Shown: positions 49,260-63,000 of the stretch, in pieces
Layout: the number at the start of each line of letters is the position of its first letter
How positions within the stretch are numbered: position 1 is the first letter of the stretch
NCBI RefSeq assembly: GCF_964355755.1
Contig: NC_092680.1
Coordinates: 11,077,001 to 11,141,000, forward strand
Length of the DNA: 64,000 bases
Direction: 5' to 3'
Source: Antedon mediterranea
Taxonomy: Eukaryota; Echinodermata; Crinoidea; Comatulida; Antedonidae
Notes under the pieces: generated by a model
Database searches by the model: none
Told to the model about the DNA's origin: nothing
Seen by the model: the letters and a program-made list of their open reading frames with translations, nothing else
Translations under genes and position numbers: made by a program

Positions 49260-50925
49260 GCTATTCTAAGTACTTTTGTGGTTTTATGTTAACAAGTTTT
49301 TTCGAAAATCACGAAATGGTCTAAAACGTCTTCAAATGCGATTTGAAGCTATTCTGTACACTTTGATGTTTTGTGTGAAAAAGTTTTGTCGAAATGCTCA
49401 AAATGGTCTAAAACGTTTTTAAATACGATATTAAGCTATTTTGTGATCTTTGATGTTTTTGTGTGAAAAGTTTTATCGAAATGCTCAAAATGGTCTAAAA
49501 CGGTTTCTATTGTGATTTTAAGCACTTTGATGATTTTGTGTAACCAAGTTTCATCGAAATGTACAAAATGGTCTAAAACGTCTCCAAATGCGATTTGAAG
49601 CTATTCTAAGTACTTTTGTGTTTTTATGTTAACAAGTTTTTTCGAAAATCACAAAATGGTCTAAAACGTCTTCAAATGCGATTTGAAGCTATTCTGTACA
49701 CTTTGATGTTTTGTGTGAAAAAGTTTTGTCAAAATGCTCAAAATGGTCTAAAACGGTTTTAAAACGATATTAAGCTATTTTGTGCTCTTTGATGTTTTTG
49801 TGTAACCAAGTTTCATCGAAAATCACAAAATGGTCTAAAACGTCTCCAAATGCGATTTAAAGCTTTTCTAAGCACTTTGGTGTTTTTATGTTAACAAGTT
49901 TTTTCGAAAATCACAAAATGGTCTAAAACGTCTCCAAATGCGATTTGAAGCTCTTCTGTACACTTTGATGTTTTGTGTGAAAAAGTTTTGTCGAAATTCT
50001 CAAAATGGTCTAAAACGTTTTTAAATACGATATTAAGCTGTTTTGTGCACTTTGATGATTTGTGTGAAAAGTTTTAACGAAATGCTCAAAATTGTCAAAA
50101 ACGGTTTCTAATGTGATTTTAAGCACTTTGATGTTTTTGTGTAACCAAGTTTTTTCAAAAATCACAAAATGGTCTAAAACGTCTCCAAATGCGATTTGAA
50201 GCTTTTCTAAGCACTTTTGTGTTTTTATGTTAACAAGTTTTTTCGAAAATCACAAAATGGTGTAAAACGTCTTCAAATGCGATTTGAAGATATTCTGAGC
50301 ACTTTGGTGTTTTTATGTTAAAAAGTTTTTTCGAAAATCACAAAATAGTCTAAAACGTCTCCAAATGCGATTTGAAGCTATTCTGTACACTTTGATGTTT
50401 TGTGTGAAAAAGTTTTGTCAAAATGCTCAAAATGGTCTAAAACGTTTTTAAAACGATATTAAGCTATTTTGTGCTCTTTGATGTTTTTGTGTAACCAAGT
50501 TTCATCGAAAATCACAAAATGGTCTAAAACGTCTCCAAATGCGATTTGAAGCTTTTCTAAGCACTTTGGTGTTTTTATGTTAACAAGTTTTTTCGAAAAT
50601 CTTGAAATGGTCTAAAATGTCTCCAAATGCGATTTGAAGATATTCTGAGCACTTTGGTGTTTTTATGTTAAAAAGTTTTTTCGAAAATCACAAAATGGTC
50701 TAAAACGTCTCCAAATGCGATTTGAAGCTCTTCTGTACACTTTGATGTTTTGTGTGAAAAAGATTTGTCGATATGCTCAAAATGGTCTAAAACGTTTTTA
50801 AATACGATATTAAGCTGTTTTGTGCACTTTAATGATTTGTGTAAAAAGTTTTACGAAATGCTCAAAATGGTCTAAAACGGTTTCTAATGTGATTTTAAGC
50901 ACTTTGATGTTTTTGTGTAACCAAG
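49260..50925 (+). repeat. Mosaic patch in copy 3 built from two other parts of the unit
   Basis: From about 49,270 to 50,155 the sequence follows 46,875-47,760 at offset 2,395, including the ttgtggttttatg and cacgaaatgg markers. From 50,155 to about 50,923 it follows 42,613-43,381 at offset 7,542, including the rare cttgaaatgg at 50602 and 43060. From 50,925 it rejoins the expected order (32,411 of copy 2). Two or more unequal exchange or conversion events explain this. Confidence 0.8.
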
Positions 50926-51439
50926 TTTTATCGAAAATCACAAAATGGTCTAAAACGTCTCCAAATGCGATTTGAAGCTTTTCTAAGCACTTTGGTGTTT
51001 TTATGTTAACAAGTTTTTTCGAAAATCACAAAATGGTCTAAAACGTCTCCAAATGCGATTTGAGGATATTCTGAGCACTTTGGTGTTTTTTTGTTAAAAA
51101 GTTTTTTCGAAAATCACAAAATGGTCTAAAACGTCTCCAAATGCGATTTGAAGCTATTCTGTACACTTTGATGTTTTGTGTGAAAAAGTTTTGTCGAAAT
51201 GCTCAAAATGGTCTAAAACATTTTTAAATACGATATTAAGCTATTTTGTGATCTTTGATGTTTTTGTGTGAAAAGTTTTATCGAAATGCTCAAAATGGTC
51301 TAAAACGGTTTCTATTGTGATTTTAAGCACTTTGATGATTTTGTGTAACCAAGTTTCATCGAAATGTACAAAATGGTCTAAAACGTCTCCAAATGCGATT
51401 TGAAGCTATTCTAAGTACTTTTGTGTTTTTATGTTAACA

Positions 51440-53146
51440 AGTTTTTTCGAAAATCACAAAATGGTCTAAAACGTCTTCAAATGCGATTTGAAGCTATTCT
51501 GTACACTTTGATGTTTTGTGTGAAAAAGTTTTGTCAAAATGCTCAAAATGGTCTAAAACGTTTTTAAAACGATATTAAGCTATTTTGTGCTCTTTGATGT
51601 TTTTGTGTAACCAAGTTTCATCGAAAATCACAACATGGTCTAAAACGTCTCCAAATGCGATTTGAAGCTTTTCTAAGCACTTTGGTGTTTTTATGTTAAC
51701 AAGTTTTTTCGAAAATCACAAAATGGTCTAAAACGTCTCCAAATGCGATTTGAAGCTCTTCTGTACACTTTGATGTTTTGTTTGAAAAAGTTTTGTCGAA
51801 ATTCTCAAAATGGTCTAAAACGTTTTTAAATACGATATTAAGCTGTTTTGTGCACTTTGATGATTTGTGTGAAAAGTTTTAACGAAATGCTCAAAATGGT
51901 CTAAAACGGTTTCTAATGTGATTTTAAGCACTTTGATGTTTTTGTGTAACCAAGTTTTTTCGAAAATCACAAAATAGTCTAAAACGTCTCCAAATGCGAT
52001 TTGAAGCTATTCTGTACACTTTTATGTTTTGTGTGAAAAAGTTTTGTCGAAATGCTCAAAATGGTCTAAAACGTTTTAATATACCATATTAAGCTATTTT
52101 GTGCACTTTGATGTTTTTTGTGAAAAGTTTTATCGAAATCCTCAAAATGGTCTAAAACGGTTTCTATTGTGATTTTAAGCACTTTGATGATTTTGTGTAA
52201 CCAAGTTTCATCGAAATGTACAAAATGGTCTAAAACGTCTCCAAATGCGATTTGAAGCTATTCTAAGTACTTTTGTGTTTTTATGTTAACAAGTTTTTTC
52301 GAAAATCACAAAATGGTCTAAAACGTCTTCAAATGCGATTTGAAGCTATTCTGTACACTTTGATGTTTTGTGTGAAAAAGTTTTGTCAAAATGCTCAAAA
52401 TGGTCTAAAACGTTTTTAAAACGATATTAAGCTATTTTGTGCTCTTTGATGTTTTTGTGTAACCAAGTTTCATCGAAAATCACAACATGGTCTAAAACGT
52501 CTCCAAATGCGATTTGAAGCTTTTCTAAGCACTTTGGTGTTTTTATGTTAACAAGTTTTTTCGAAAATCACAAAATGGTCTAAAACGTCTCCAAATGCGA
52601 TTTGAAGCTCTTCTGTACACTTTGATGTTTTGTTTGAAAAAGTTTTGTCGAAATTCTCAAAATGGTCTAAAACGTTTTTAAATACGATATTAAGCTGTTT
52701 TGTGCACTTTGATGATTTGTGTGAAAAGTTTTAATGAAATGCTCAAAATGGTCTAAAACGGTTTCTAATGTGATTTTAAGCACTTTGATGTTTTTGTGTA
52801 ACCAAGTTTTTTCGAAAATCACAAAATAGTCTAAAACGTCTCCAAATGCGATTTGAAGCTATTCTGTACACTTTTATGTTTTGTGTGAAAAAGTTTTGTC
52901 GAAATGCTCAAAATGGTCTAAAACGTTTTAATATACCATATTAAGCTATTTTGTGCACTTTGATGTTTTTTGTGAAAAGTTTTATCGAAATCCTCAAAAT
53001 GGTCTAAAACGGTTTCTATTGTGATTTTAAGCACTTTGATGATTTTGTGTAACCAAGTTTCATCGAAATGTACAAAATGGTCTAAAACGTCTCCAAATGC
53101 GATTTGAAGCTATTCTAAGTACTTTTGTGTTTTTATGTTAACAAGT
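51440..53146 (+). repeat. 853 bp tandem duplication (about ten monomers) in copy 3
   Basis: The marker cacaacatgg occurs at about 51628 and 52481, 853 apart, where copies 1 and 2 have one. The first block ends at about 52,293, where ttttttcgaaaatc replaces the tttttttttaaatc expected there; the second block carries that variant at 53147. Confidence 0.85.
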
Positions 53147-56100
53147 TTTTTTTTAAATCACAAAATGGTCTAAAACGTCTTCAAATGCGATTTGAAGCTA
53201 TTCTGTACACTTTGATGTTTTGTGTGAAAAAGTTTTGTCGAAATGCTCAAAATGGTCTAAAACGTTTTTAAATACGATATTAAGCTATTTTGTGATCTTT
53301 GATGTTTTTGTGTGAAAAGTTTTATCGAAATGCTCAAAATGGTCTAAAACGGTTTCTATTGTGATTTTAAGCACTTTGATGATTTTGTGTAACCAAGTTT
53401 CATCGAAATGTACAAAATGGTCTAAAACGTCTCCAAATGCGATTTGAAGCTATTCTAAGTACTTTTGTGTTTTTATGTTAACAAGTTTTTTCGAAAATCA
53501 CAAAATGGTCTAAAACGTCTTCAAATGCGATTTGAAGCTATTCTGTACACTTTGATGTTTTGTGTGAAAAAGTTTTGTCGAAATGCTCAAAATGGTCTAA
53601 AACGTTTTTAAATACGATATTAAGCTATTTTGTGCTCTTTGATGTTTTTGTGTAACCAAGTTTCATCGAAAATCACAAAATGGTCTAAAACGTCTTCAAA
53701 TGCGATTTGAAGCTATTCTGTACACTTTGATGTTTTGTGTGAAAAAGTTTTGTCAAAATGCTCAAAATGGTCTAAAACGTTTTTAAAACGATATTAAGCT
53801 ATTTTGTGCTCTTTGATGTTTTTGTGTAACCAAGTTTCATCGAAAATCACAAAATGGTCTAAAACGTTTTTAAAACGATATTAAGCTATTTTGTGCTCTT
53901 TGATGTTTTTGTGTAACCAAGTTTCATCGAAATCAACAAAATGGTCTAATACGTCTTCAAATGCGATTTGAAGCTATTCTGTACACTTTGATGTTTTGTG
54001 TGAAAAAGTTTTGTCGAAATGCTCAAAATGGTCTAAAACGTTTTTAAATACGATATAAAGCTATTTTGTGATCTTTGATGTTTTTGTGTGAAAAGTTTTA
54101 TCGAAATGCTCAAAATGGTCTAAAACGTCTCCAAATGCGATTTGAAGCTATTCTGTACACTTTGATGTTTTGTGTGAAAAAGTTTTGTCGAAATGCTCAA
54201 AATGGTCTAAAACGTTTTTAAATACGATATTAAGCTATTTTGTGATCTTTGATGTTTTTGTGTGAAAAGTTTTATCGAAATGCTCAAAATGGTCTAAAAC
54301 GGTTTCTATTGTGATTTTAAGCACTTTGATGATTTTGTGTAACCAAGTTTCATCGAAATGTACAAAATGGTCTAAAACGTCTCCAAATGCGATTTGAAGC
54401 TATTCTAAGTACTTTTGTGTTTTTATGTTAACAAGTTTTTTCGAAAATCACAAAATGGTCTAAAACGTCTTCAAATGCGATTTGAAGCTATTCTGTACAC
54501 TTTGATGTTTTGTGTGAAAAAGATTTGTCGATATGCTCAAAATGGTCTAAAACGTTTTTAAATACGATATTAAGCTGTTTTGTGCACTTTAATGATTTGT
54601 GTGAAAAGTTTTACGAAATGCTCAAAATGGTCTAAAACGGTTTCTAATGTGATTTTAAGCACTTTGATGTTTTTGTGTAACCAAGTTTTTTCGAAAATCA
54701 CAAAATGGTCTAAAACGTCTCCAAATGCGATTTCAAGCTTTTCTAAGCACTTTGGTGTTTTTATGTTAACAAGTTATTTCGAAAATCACAAAATGGTCTA
54801 AAACGTCTCCAAATGCGATTTGAGGATATTCTAAGCACTTTGGTGTTTTTATGTTAAAAAGTTTTTTCGAAAATCACAAAATGGTCTAAACGTCTCCAAA
54901 TGCGATTTGAAGCTATTCTGTACACTTTGATGTTTTGTGTGAAAAAGTTTTGTCGAAATGCTCAAAATGGTCTAAAACGTTTTTAAAACGATATTAAGCT
55001 ATTTTGTGCTCTTTGATGTTTTTGTGTAACCAAGTTTCATCGAAATCAACAAAATGGTCTAATACGTCTCCAAATGCGATTTGAAGTTTTTCCAAGCACT
55101 TTGCTGTTTTTATGTTAACAAGTTTTTTCGAAAATCACAAAATGGTCTAAAACGTCTTCAAATGCGATTTGAAGCTATTCTGTACACTTTGATGTTTTGT
55201 GTGAAAAAGTTTTGTCGAAATGCTCAAAATGGTCTAAAACGTTTTTAAATACGATATAAAGCTATTTTGTGATCTTTGATGTTTTTGTGTGAAAAGTTTT
55301 ATCGAAATGCTCAAAATGGTCTAAAACGGTTTCTAATGCGATTTGAAGCTATTCTGTACCCTTTGAAGTTTTTTGTGAAAAAGTTTTCTCGAAATGCTCA
55401 AAATGGTCTAAAAAGTTTTTATATACCATATTAAGCTATTTTGTGCACTTTGATGTTTTTTGTGAAAAGTTTTATCGAAATGCTCAAAATGGTCTAAAAC
55501 GGTTTCTATTGGGATTTTAAGCACTTTGATGATTTTGTGTAACCAAGTTTCATCGAAATGTACAAAATGGTCTAAAACGTCTCCAAATGCGATTTGAAGC
55601 TATTCTAAGTACTTTTGTGTTTTTATGTTAACAAGTTTTTTCGAAAATCACAAAATGGTCTAAAACGTCTTCAAATGCGATTTGAAGCTATTCTGTACAC
55701 TTTTATGTTTTGTGTGAAAAAGTTTTGTCGAAATTCTCAAAATGGTCTAAAACGTTTTTAAATACGATATTAAGCTGTTTTGTGCACTTTGATGATTTGT
55801 GTGAAAAGTTTTAACGAAATGCTCAAAATGGTCAAAAACGGTTTCTAATGTGATTTTAAGCACTTTGATGTTTTTGTGTAACCAAGTTTTTTCAAAAATC
55901 ACAAAATGGTCTAAAACGTCTCCAAATGCGATTTGAAGCTTTTCTAAGCACTTTGGTGTTTTTATGTTAACAAGTTTTTTCGAAAATCACAAAATGGTCT
56001 AAAACGTCTCCAAATGCGATTTGAAGATATTCTGAGCACTTTGGTGTTTTTATGTTAAAAAGTTTTTTCGAAAATCACAAAATAGTCTAAAACGTCTCCA

Positions 56101-58693
56101 AATGCGATTTGAAGCTATTCTGTACACTTTGATGTTTTGTGTGAAAAAGTTTTGTCGAAATGCTCAAAATGGTCTAAAACGTTTTTAAAACGATATTAAG
56201 CTATTTTGTGCTCTTTGATGTTTTTGTGTAACCAAGTTTCATCGAAAATCACAAAATGGTCTAAAACGTCTCAAAATGCGATTTGAAGCTTTTCTAAGCA
56301 CTTTGGTGTTTTTATGTTAACAAGTTTTTTCGAAAATCACGAAATGGTCTAAAATGTCTCCAAATGCGATTTGAAGATATTCTGAGCACTTTGGTGTTTT
56401 TATGTTAAAAAGTTTTTTCGAAAATCACAAAATGGTCTAAAACGTCTCCAAATGCGATTTGAAGCTCTTCTGTACACTTTGATGTTTTGTGTGAAAAAGT
56501 TTTGTCGAAATGCTCAAAATGGTCTAAAACGTTTTTAAATACGATATTAAGCTGTTTTGTGCACTTTGATGATTTGTGTGAAAAGTTTTAACGAAATGCT
56601 CAAAATGGTCTAAAACGGTTTCTAATGTGATTTTAAGCACTTTGATGTTTTTGTGTAACCAAGTTTTATCGATAATCACAAAATAGTCTAAAACGTCTCC
56701 AAATGCGATTTGAAGCTTTTCTAAGCACTTTGGTGTTTTTATGTTAACAAGTTTTTTCGAAAATCACAAAATGGTCTAAAACGTCTCCAAATGCGATTTG
56801 AGGATATTCTGAGCACTTTGGTGTTTTTTTGTTAAAAAGTTTTTTCGAAAATCACAAAATGGTCTAAAACTTCTCCAAATGCGATTTGAAGCTATTCTGT
56901 ACACTTTGATGTTTTGTGTGAAAAAGTTTTGTCGAAATGCTCAAAATGGTCTAAAACATTTTTAAATACGATATTAAGCTATTTTGTGATCTTTGATGTT
57001 TTTGTGTGAAAAGTTTTATCGAAATGCTCAAAATGGTCTAAAACGGTTTCTATTGTGATTTTAAGCACTTTGATGATTTTGTGTAACCAAGTTTCATCGA
57101 AATGTACAAAATGGTCTAAAACGTCTCCAAATGCGATTTGAAGCTATTCTAAGTACTTTTGTGTTTTTATGTTAACAAGTTTTTTCGAAAATCACAAAAT
57201 GGTCTAAAACGTCTTCAAATGCGATTTGAAGCTATTCTGTACACTTTGATGTTTTGTGTGAAAAAGTTTTGTCAAAATGCTCAAAATGGTCTAAAACGTT
57301 TTTAAAACGATATTAAGCTATTTTGTGCTCTTTGATGTTTTTGTGTAACCAAGTTTCATCGAAAATCACAACATTGTCTAAAACGTCTCCAAATGCGATT
57401 TGAAGCTTTTCTAAGCACTTTGGTGTTTTTATGTTAACAAGTTTTTTCGAAAATCACAAAATGGTCTAAAACGTCTCCAAATGCGATTTGAAGCTCTTCT
57501 GTACACTTTGATGTTTTGTTTGAAAAAGTTTTGTCGAAATTCTCAAAATGGTCTAAAACGTTTTTAAATACGATATTAAGCTGTTTTGTGCACTTTGATG
57601 ATTTGTGTGAAAAGTTTTAACGAAATGCTCAAAATGGTCTAAAACGGTTTCTAATGTGATTTTAAGCACTTTGATGTTTTTGTGTAACCAAGTTTTTTCG
57701 AAAATCACAAAATAGTCTAAAACGTCTCCAAATGCGATTTGAAGCTATTCTGTACACTTTTATGTTTTGTGTGAAAAAGTTTTGTCGAAATGCTCAAAAT
57801 GGTCTAAAACGTTTTAATATACCATATTAAGCTATTTTGTGCACTTTGATGTTTTTTGTGAAAAGTTTTATCGAAATCCTCAAAATGGTCTAAAACGGTT
57901 TCTATTGTGATTTTAAGCACTTTGATGATTTTGTGTAACCAAGTTTCATCGAAATGTACAAAATGGTCTAAAACGTCTCCAAATGCGATTTGAAGCTATT
58001 CTAAGTACTTTTGTGTTTTTATGTTAACAAGTTTTTTTTTAAATCACAAAATGGTCTAAAACGTCTTCAAATGCGATTTGAAGCTATTCTGTACACTTTG
58101 ATGTTTTGTGTGAAAAAGTTTTGTCGAAATGCTCAAAATGGTCTAAAACGTTTTTAAATACGATATTAAGCTATTTTGTGATCTTTGATGTTTTTGTGTG
58201 AAAAGTTTTATCGAAATGCTCAAAATGGTCTAAAACGGTTTCTATTGTGATTTTAAGCACTTTGATGATTTTGTGTAACCAAGTTTCATCGAAATGTACA
58301 AAATGGTCTAAAACGTCTCCAAATGCGATTTGAAGCTATTCTAAGTACTTTTGTGTTTTTATGTTAACAAGTTTTTTCGAAAATCACAAAATGGTCTAAA
58401 ACGTCTTCAAATGCGATTTGAAGCTATTCTGTACACTTTGATGTTTTGTGTGAAAAAGTTTTGTCGAAATGCTCAAAATGGTCTAAAACGTTTTTAAATA
58501 CGATATTAAGCTATTTTGTGCTCTTTGATGTTTTTGTGTAACCAAGTTTCATCGAAAATCACAAAATGGTCTAAAACGTCTTCAAATGCGATTTGAAGCT
58601 ATTCTGTACACTTTGATGTTTTGTGTGAAAAAGTTTTGTCAAAATGCTCAAAATGGTCTAAAACGTTTTTAAAACGATATTAAGCTATTTTGT

Positions 58694-58954
58694 GATCTTT
58701 GATGTTTTTGTGTGAAAAGTTTTATCAAAATGCTCAAAATGGTCTAAAACGGTTTCTAATGCGATTTGAAGCTATTCTGTACACTTTGAAGTTTTTTGTG
58801 AAAAAGTTTTCTCGAAATGCTCAAAATGGTCTAAAACGTTTTTATATACCATATTAAGCTATTTTGTGCACTTTTATGTTTTGTGTGAAAAAGTTTTGTC
58901 GAAATGCTCAAAATGGTCTAAAACGTTTTTAAATACGATATTAAGCTATTTTGT
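58694..58954 (+). repeat. Three-monomer (261 bp) insertion in copy 3
   Basis: The offset to copy 2 rises from 19,367 to 19,628 here. The inserted monomers (short gtgatctttg, gaagttttttgtg and ataccatattaagc types) resemble the run at about 59,141-59,330, so they are probably a local duplication. Confidence 0.75.
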
Positions 58955-60010
58955 GCTCTTTGATGTTTTTGTGTAACCAAGTTTCATCGAAAATCACAAA
59001 ATGGTCTAAAACGTCTCCAAATGCGATTTGAAGCTTTTCTAAGCACTTTGGTGTTTTTATGTTAACAAGTTTTTTCGAAAATCACGAAATGGTCTAAAAT
59101 GTCTCCAAATGCGATTTGAAGATATTCTGAGCACTTAGATGTTTTTGTGTGAAAAGTTTTATCGAAATGCTCAAAATGGTCTAAAACGGTTTCTAATGCG
59201 ATTTGAAGCTATTCTGTACACTTTGAAGTTTTTTGTGAAAAAGTTTTCTCGAAATGCTCAAAATGGTCTAAAACGTTTTTATATACCATATTAAGCTATT
59301 TTGTGCACTTTTATGTTTTGTGTGAAAAAGTTTTGTCGAAATTCTCAAAATGGTCTAAAACGTTTTTAAATACGATATTAAGCTGTTTTGTGCACTTTGA
59401 TGATTTGTGTGAAAAGTTTTAACGAAATGCTCAAAATGGTCAAAAACGGTTTCTAATGTGATTTTAAGCACTTTGATGTTTTTGTGTAACCAAGTTTTTT
59501 CAAAAATCACAAAATGGTCTAAAACGTCTCCAAATGCGATTTGAAGCTTTTCTAAGCACTTTGGTGTTTTTATGTTAAGTTTTTTCGAAAATCACAAAAT
59601 GGTCTAAAACGTCTCCAAATGCGATTTGAAGCTATTCTGTACACTTTGATGTTTTGTGTGAAAAAGTTTTGTCGAAATGCTCAAAATGGTCTAAAACATT
59701 TTTAAATACGATATTAAGCTATTTTGTGATCTTTGATGTTTTTGTGTGAAAAGTTTTATCGAAATGCTCAAAATGGTCTAAAACGTCTCCAAATGCGATT
59801 TGAAGCTATTCTGTACACTTTGATGTTTTGTGTGAAAAAGTTTTGTCGAAATGCTCAAAATGGTCTAAAACGTTTTTAAATACGATATTAAGCTATTTTG
59901 TGATCTTTGATGTTTTTGTGTGAAAAGTTTTAACGAAATGCTCAAAATGGTCAAAAACGGTTTCTAATGTGATTTTAAGCACTTTGATGTTTTTGTGTAA
60001 CCAAGTTTTT

Positions 60011-63000
60011 TCAAAAATTTCAAAATGGTCTAAAACGTCTCCAAATGCGATTTGAAGCTTTTCTAAGCACTTTGGTGTTTTTATGTTAACAAGTTTTTTC
60101 GAAAATCACAAAATGGTCTAAAACGTCTCCAAATGCGATTTGAAGATATTCTGAGCACTTTGGTGTTTTTATGTTAAAAAGTTTTTTCGAAAATCACAAA
60201 ATGGTCTAAAACGTCTTCAAATGCGATTTGAAGCTATTCTGTACACTTTGATGTTTTGTGTGAAAAAGTTTTGTCGAAATGCTCAAAATGGTCTAAACCG
60301 TTTTTAAATACGATATTAAGCTATTTTGTGATCTTTGATGTTTTTGTGTGAAAAGTTTTATCGAAATGCTCAAAATGGTCTAAAACGGTTTCTAATGCGA
60401 TTTGAAGCTATTCTGTACACTTTGAAGTTTTGTGTGAAAAAGTTTTCTCGAAATGCTCAAAATGGTCTAAAACGTTTTTATATACCATATTAAGCTATTT
60501 TGTGCACTTTGATGTTTTTTGTGAAAAGTTTTATCGAAATGCTCAAAATGGTCTAAAACGGTTTCTATTGTGATTTTAAGCACTTTGATGATTTTGTGTA
60601 ACCAAGTTTCATCGAAATGTACAAAATGGTCTAAAACGTCTCCAAATGCGATTTGAAGCTATTCTAAGTACTTTTGTGTTTTTATGTTAACAAGTTTTTT
60701 CGAAAATCACAAAATGGTCTAAAACGTCTTCAAATGCGATTTTAAGCTATTCTGTACACTTTGATGTTTTGTGTGAAAAAGTTTTGTCGAAATGCTCAAA
60801 ATGGTCTAAAACGTTTTTAAATACGATATTAAGCTATTTTGTGATCTTTGATGTTTTTGTGTGAAAAGTTTTATCAAAATGCTCAAAATGGTCTGAAACG
60901 GTTTCTAATGCGATTTGAAGCTATTCTGTACACTTTGAAGTTTTGTGTGAAAAAGTTTTCTCGAAATGCTCAAAATGGTCTAAATCGTTTTTATATACCA
61001 TATTAAGCTATTCTGTACACTTTGATGTTTTGTGTGAAAAAGTTTTGTCAAAATGCTCAAAATGGTCTAAAACGTTTTTAAAACGATATTAAGCTATTTT
61101 GTGCTCTTTGATGATTTTGTGTAACCAAGTTTCATCGAAATGTACAAAATGGTCTAAAACGTCTCCAAATGCGATTTGAAGCTATTCTAAGTACTTTGGT
61201 GTTTTTATGTTAACAAGTTTTTTCGAAAATCACAAAATGGTCTAAAACGTCTTCAAATGCGATTTGAAGCTATTCTGTACACTTTTATGTTTTGTGTGAA
61301 AAAGTTTTGTCGAAATGCTCAAAATGGTCTAAAACGTTTTAAAATACCATATTAAGCTATTTTGTGCACTTTGATGTTTTTTGTGAAAAGTTTTATCGAA
61401 ATGCTCAAAATGGTCTAAAACGGTTTCTATTGTGATTTTAAGCACTTTGATGATTTTGTGTAACCAAGTTTCATCGAAATGTACAAAATGGTCTAAAACG
61501 TCTCCAAATGCGATTTGAAGCTATTCTAAGTACTTTTTTGTTTTTATGTTAACAAGTTTTTTTTTAAATCACAAAATGGTCTAAAACGTCTTCAAATGCG
61601 ATTTGAAGCTATTCTGTACACTTTGATGTTTTGTGTGAAAAAGTTTTGTCGAAATGCTCAAAATGGTCTAAAACGTTTTTAAATACGATATTAAGCTATT
61701 TTGTGATCTTTGATGTTTTTGTGTGAAAAGTTTTATCGAAATGCTCAAAATGGTCTAAAACGGTTTCTATTGTGATTTTAAGCACTTTGATGATTTTGTG
61801 TAACCAAGTTTCATCGAAATGTACAAAATGGTCTAAAACGTCTCCAAATGCGATTTGAAGCTATTCTAAGTACTTTTGTGTTTTTATGTTAACAAGTTTT
61901 TTCGAAAATCACAAAATGGTCTAAAACGTCTTCAAATGCGATTTGAAGCTATTCTGTACACTTTGATGTTTTGTGTGAAAAAGTTTTGTCGAAATGCTCA
62001 AAATGGTCTAAAACGTTTTTAAATACGATATTAAGCTATTTTGTGCTCTTTGATGTTTTTGTGTAACCAAGTTTCATCGAAAATCACAAAATGGTCTAAA
62101 ACGTTTTTAAATACGATATTAAGCTGTTTTGTGCACTTTGATGATTTGTGTGAAAAGTTTTAACGAAATGCTCAAAATGGTCAAAAACGGTTTCTAATGT
62201 GATTTTAAGCACTTTGATGTTTTTGTGTAACCAAGTTTTTTCAAAAATCACAAAATGGTCTAAAACGTCTCCAAATGCGATTTGAAGCTTTTCTAAGCAC
62301 TTTTGTGTTTTTATGTTAACAAGTTTTTTCGAAAATCACAAAATGGTCTAAAACGTCTCCAAATGCGATTTGAAGCTATTCTAAGTACTTTGGTGTTTTT
62401 ATGTTAACAAGTTTTTTCGAAAATCACAAAATGGTCTAAAACGTCTTCAAATGCGATTTGAAGCTATTCTGTACACTTTTATGTTTTGTGTGAAAAAGTT
62501 TTGTTGAAATGCTCAAAATGGTCTAAAACGTTTTAAAATACCATATTAAGCTATTTTGTGCACTTTGATGTTTTTTGTGAAAAGTTTTATCGAAATGCTC
62601 AAAATGGTCTAAAACGGTTTCTATTGTGATTTTAAGCACTTTGATGATTTTGTGTAACCAAGTTTCATCGAAATGTACAAAATGGTCTAAAACGTCTCCA
62701 AATGCGATTTGAAGCTATTCTAAGTACTTTTTTGTTTTTATGTTAACAAGTTTTTTTTTAAATCACAAAATGGTCTAAAACGTCTTCAAATGCGATTTGA
62801 AGCTATTCTGTACACTTTGATGTTTTGTGTGAAAAAGTTTTGTCGAAATGCTCAAAATGGTCTAAAACGTTTTTAAATACGATATTAAGCTATTTTGTGA
62901 TCTTTGATGTTTTTGTGTGAAAAGTTTTATCGAAATGCTCAAAATGGTCTAAAACGGTTTCTATTGTGATTTTAAGCACTTTGATGATTTTGTGTAACCA

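Larger units (their letters stand above)
40383..60010 (+). repeat. Higher-order satellite repeat, copy 3 (expanded to 19,628 bp)
   Basis: Collinear with copy 2 at offset 17,563 up to about 49,260. The offset is 18,514 from 50,925, 19,367 from about 52.3 kb, and 19,628 after the three-monomer insertion at about 58.7-58.95 kb. The anchor at its end is at 60011. The total gain over copies 1 and 2 is 2,065 bp. Confidence 0.92.
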
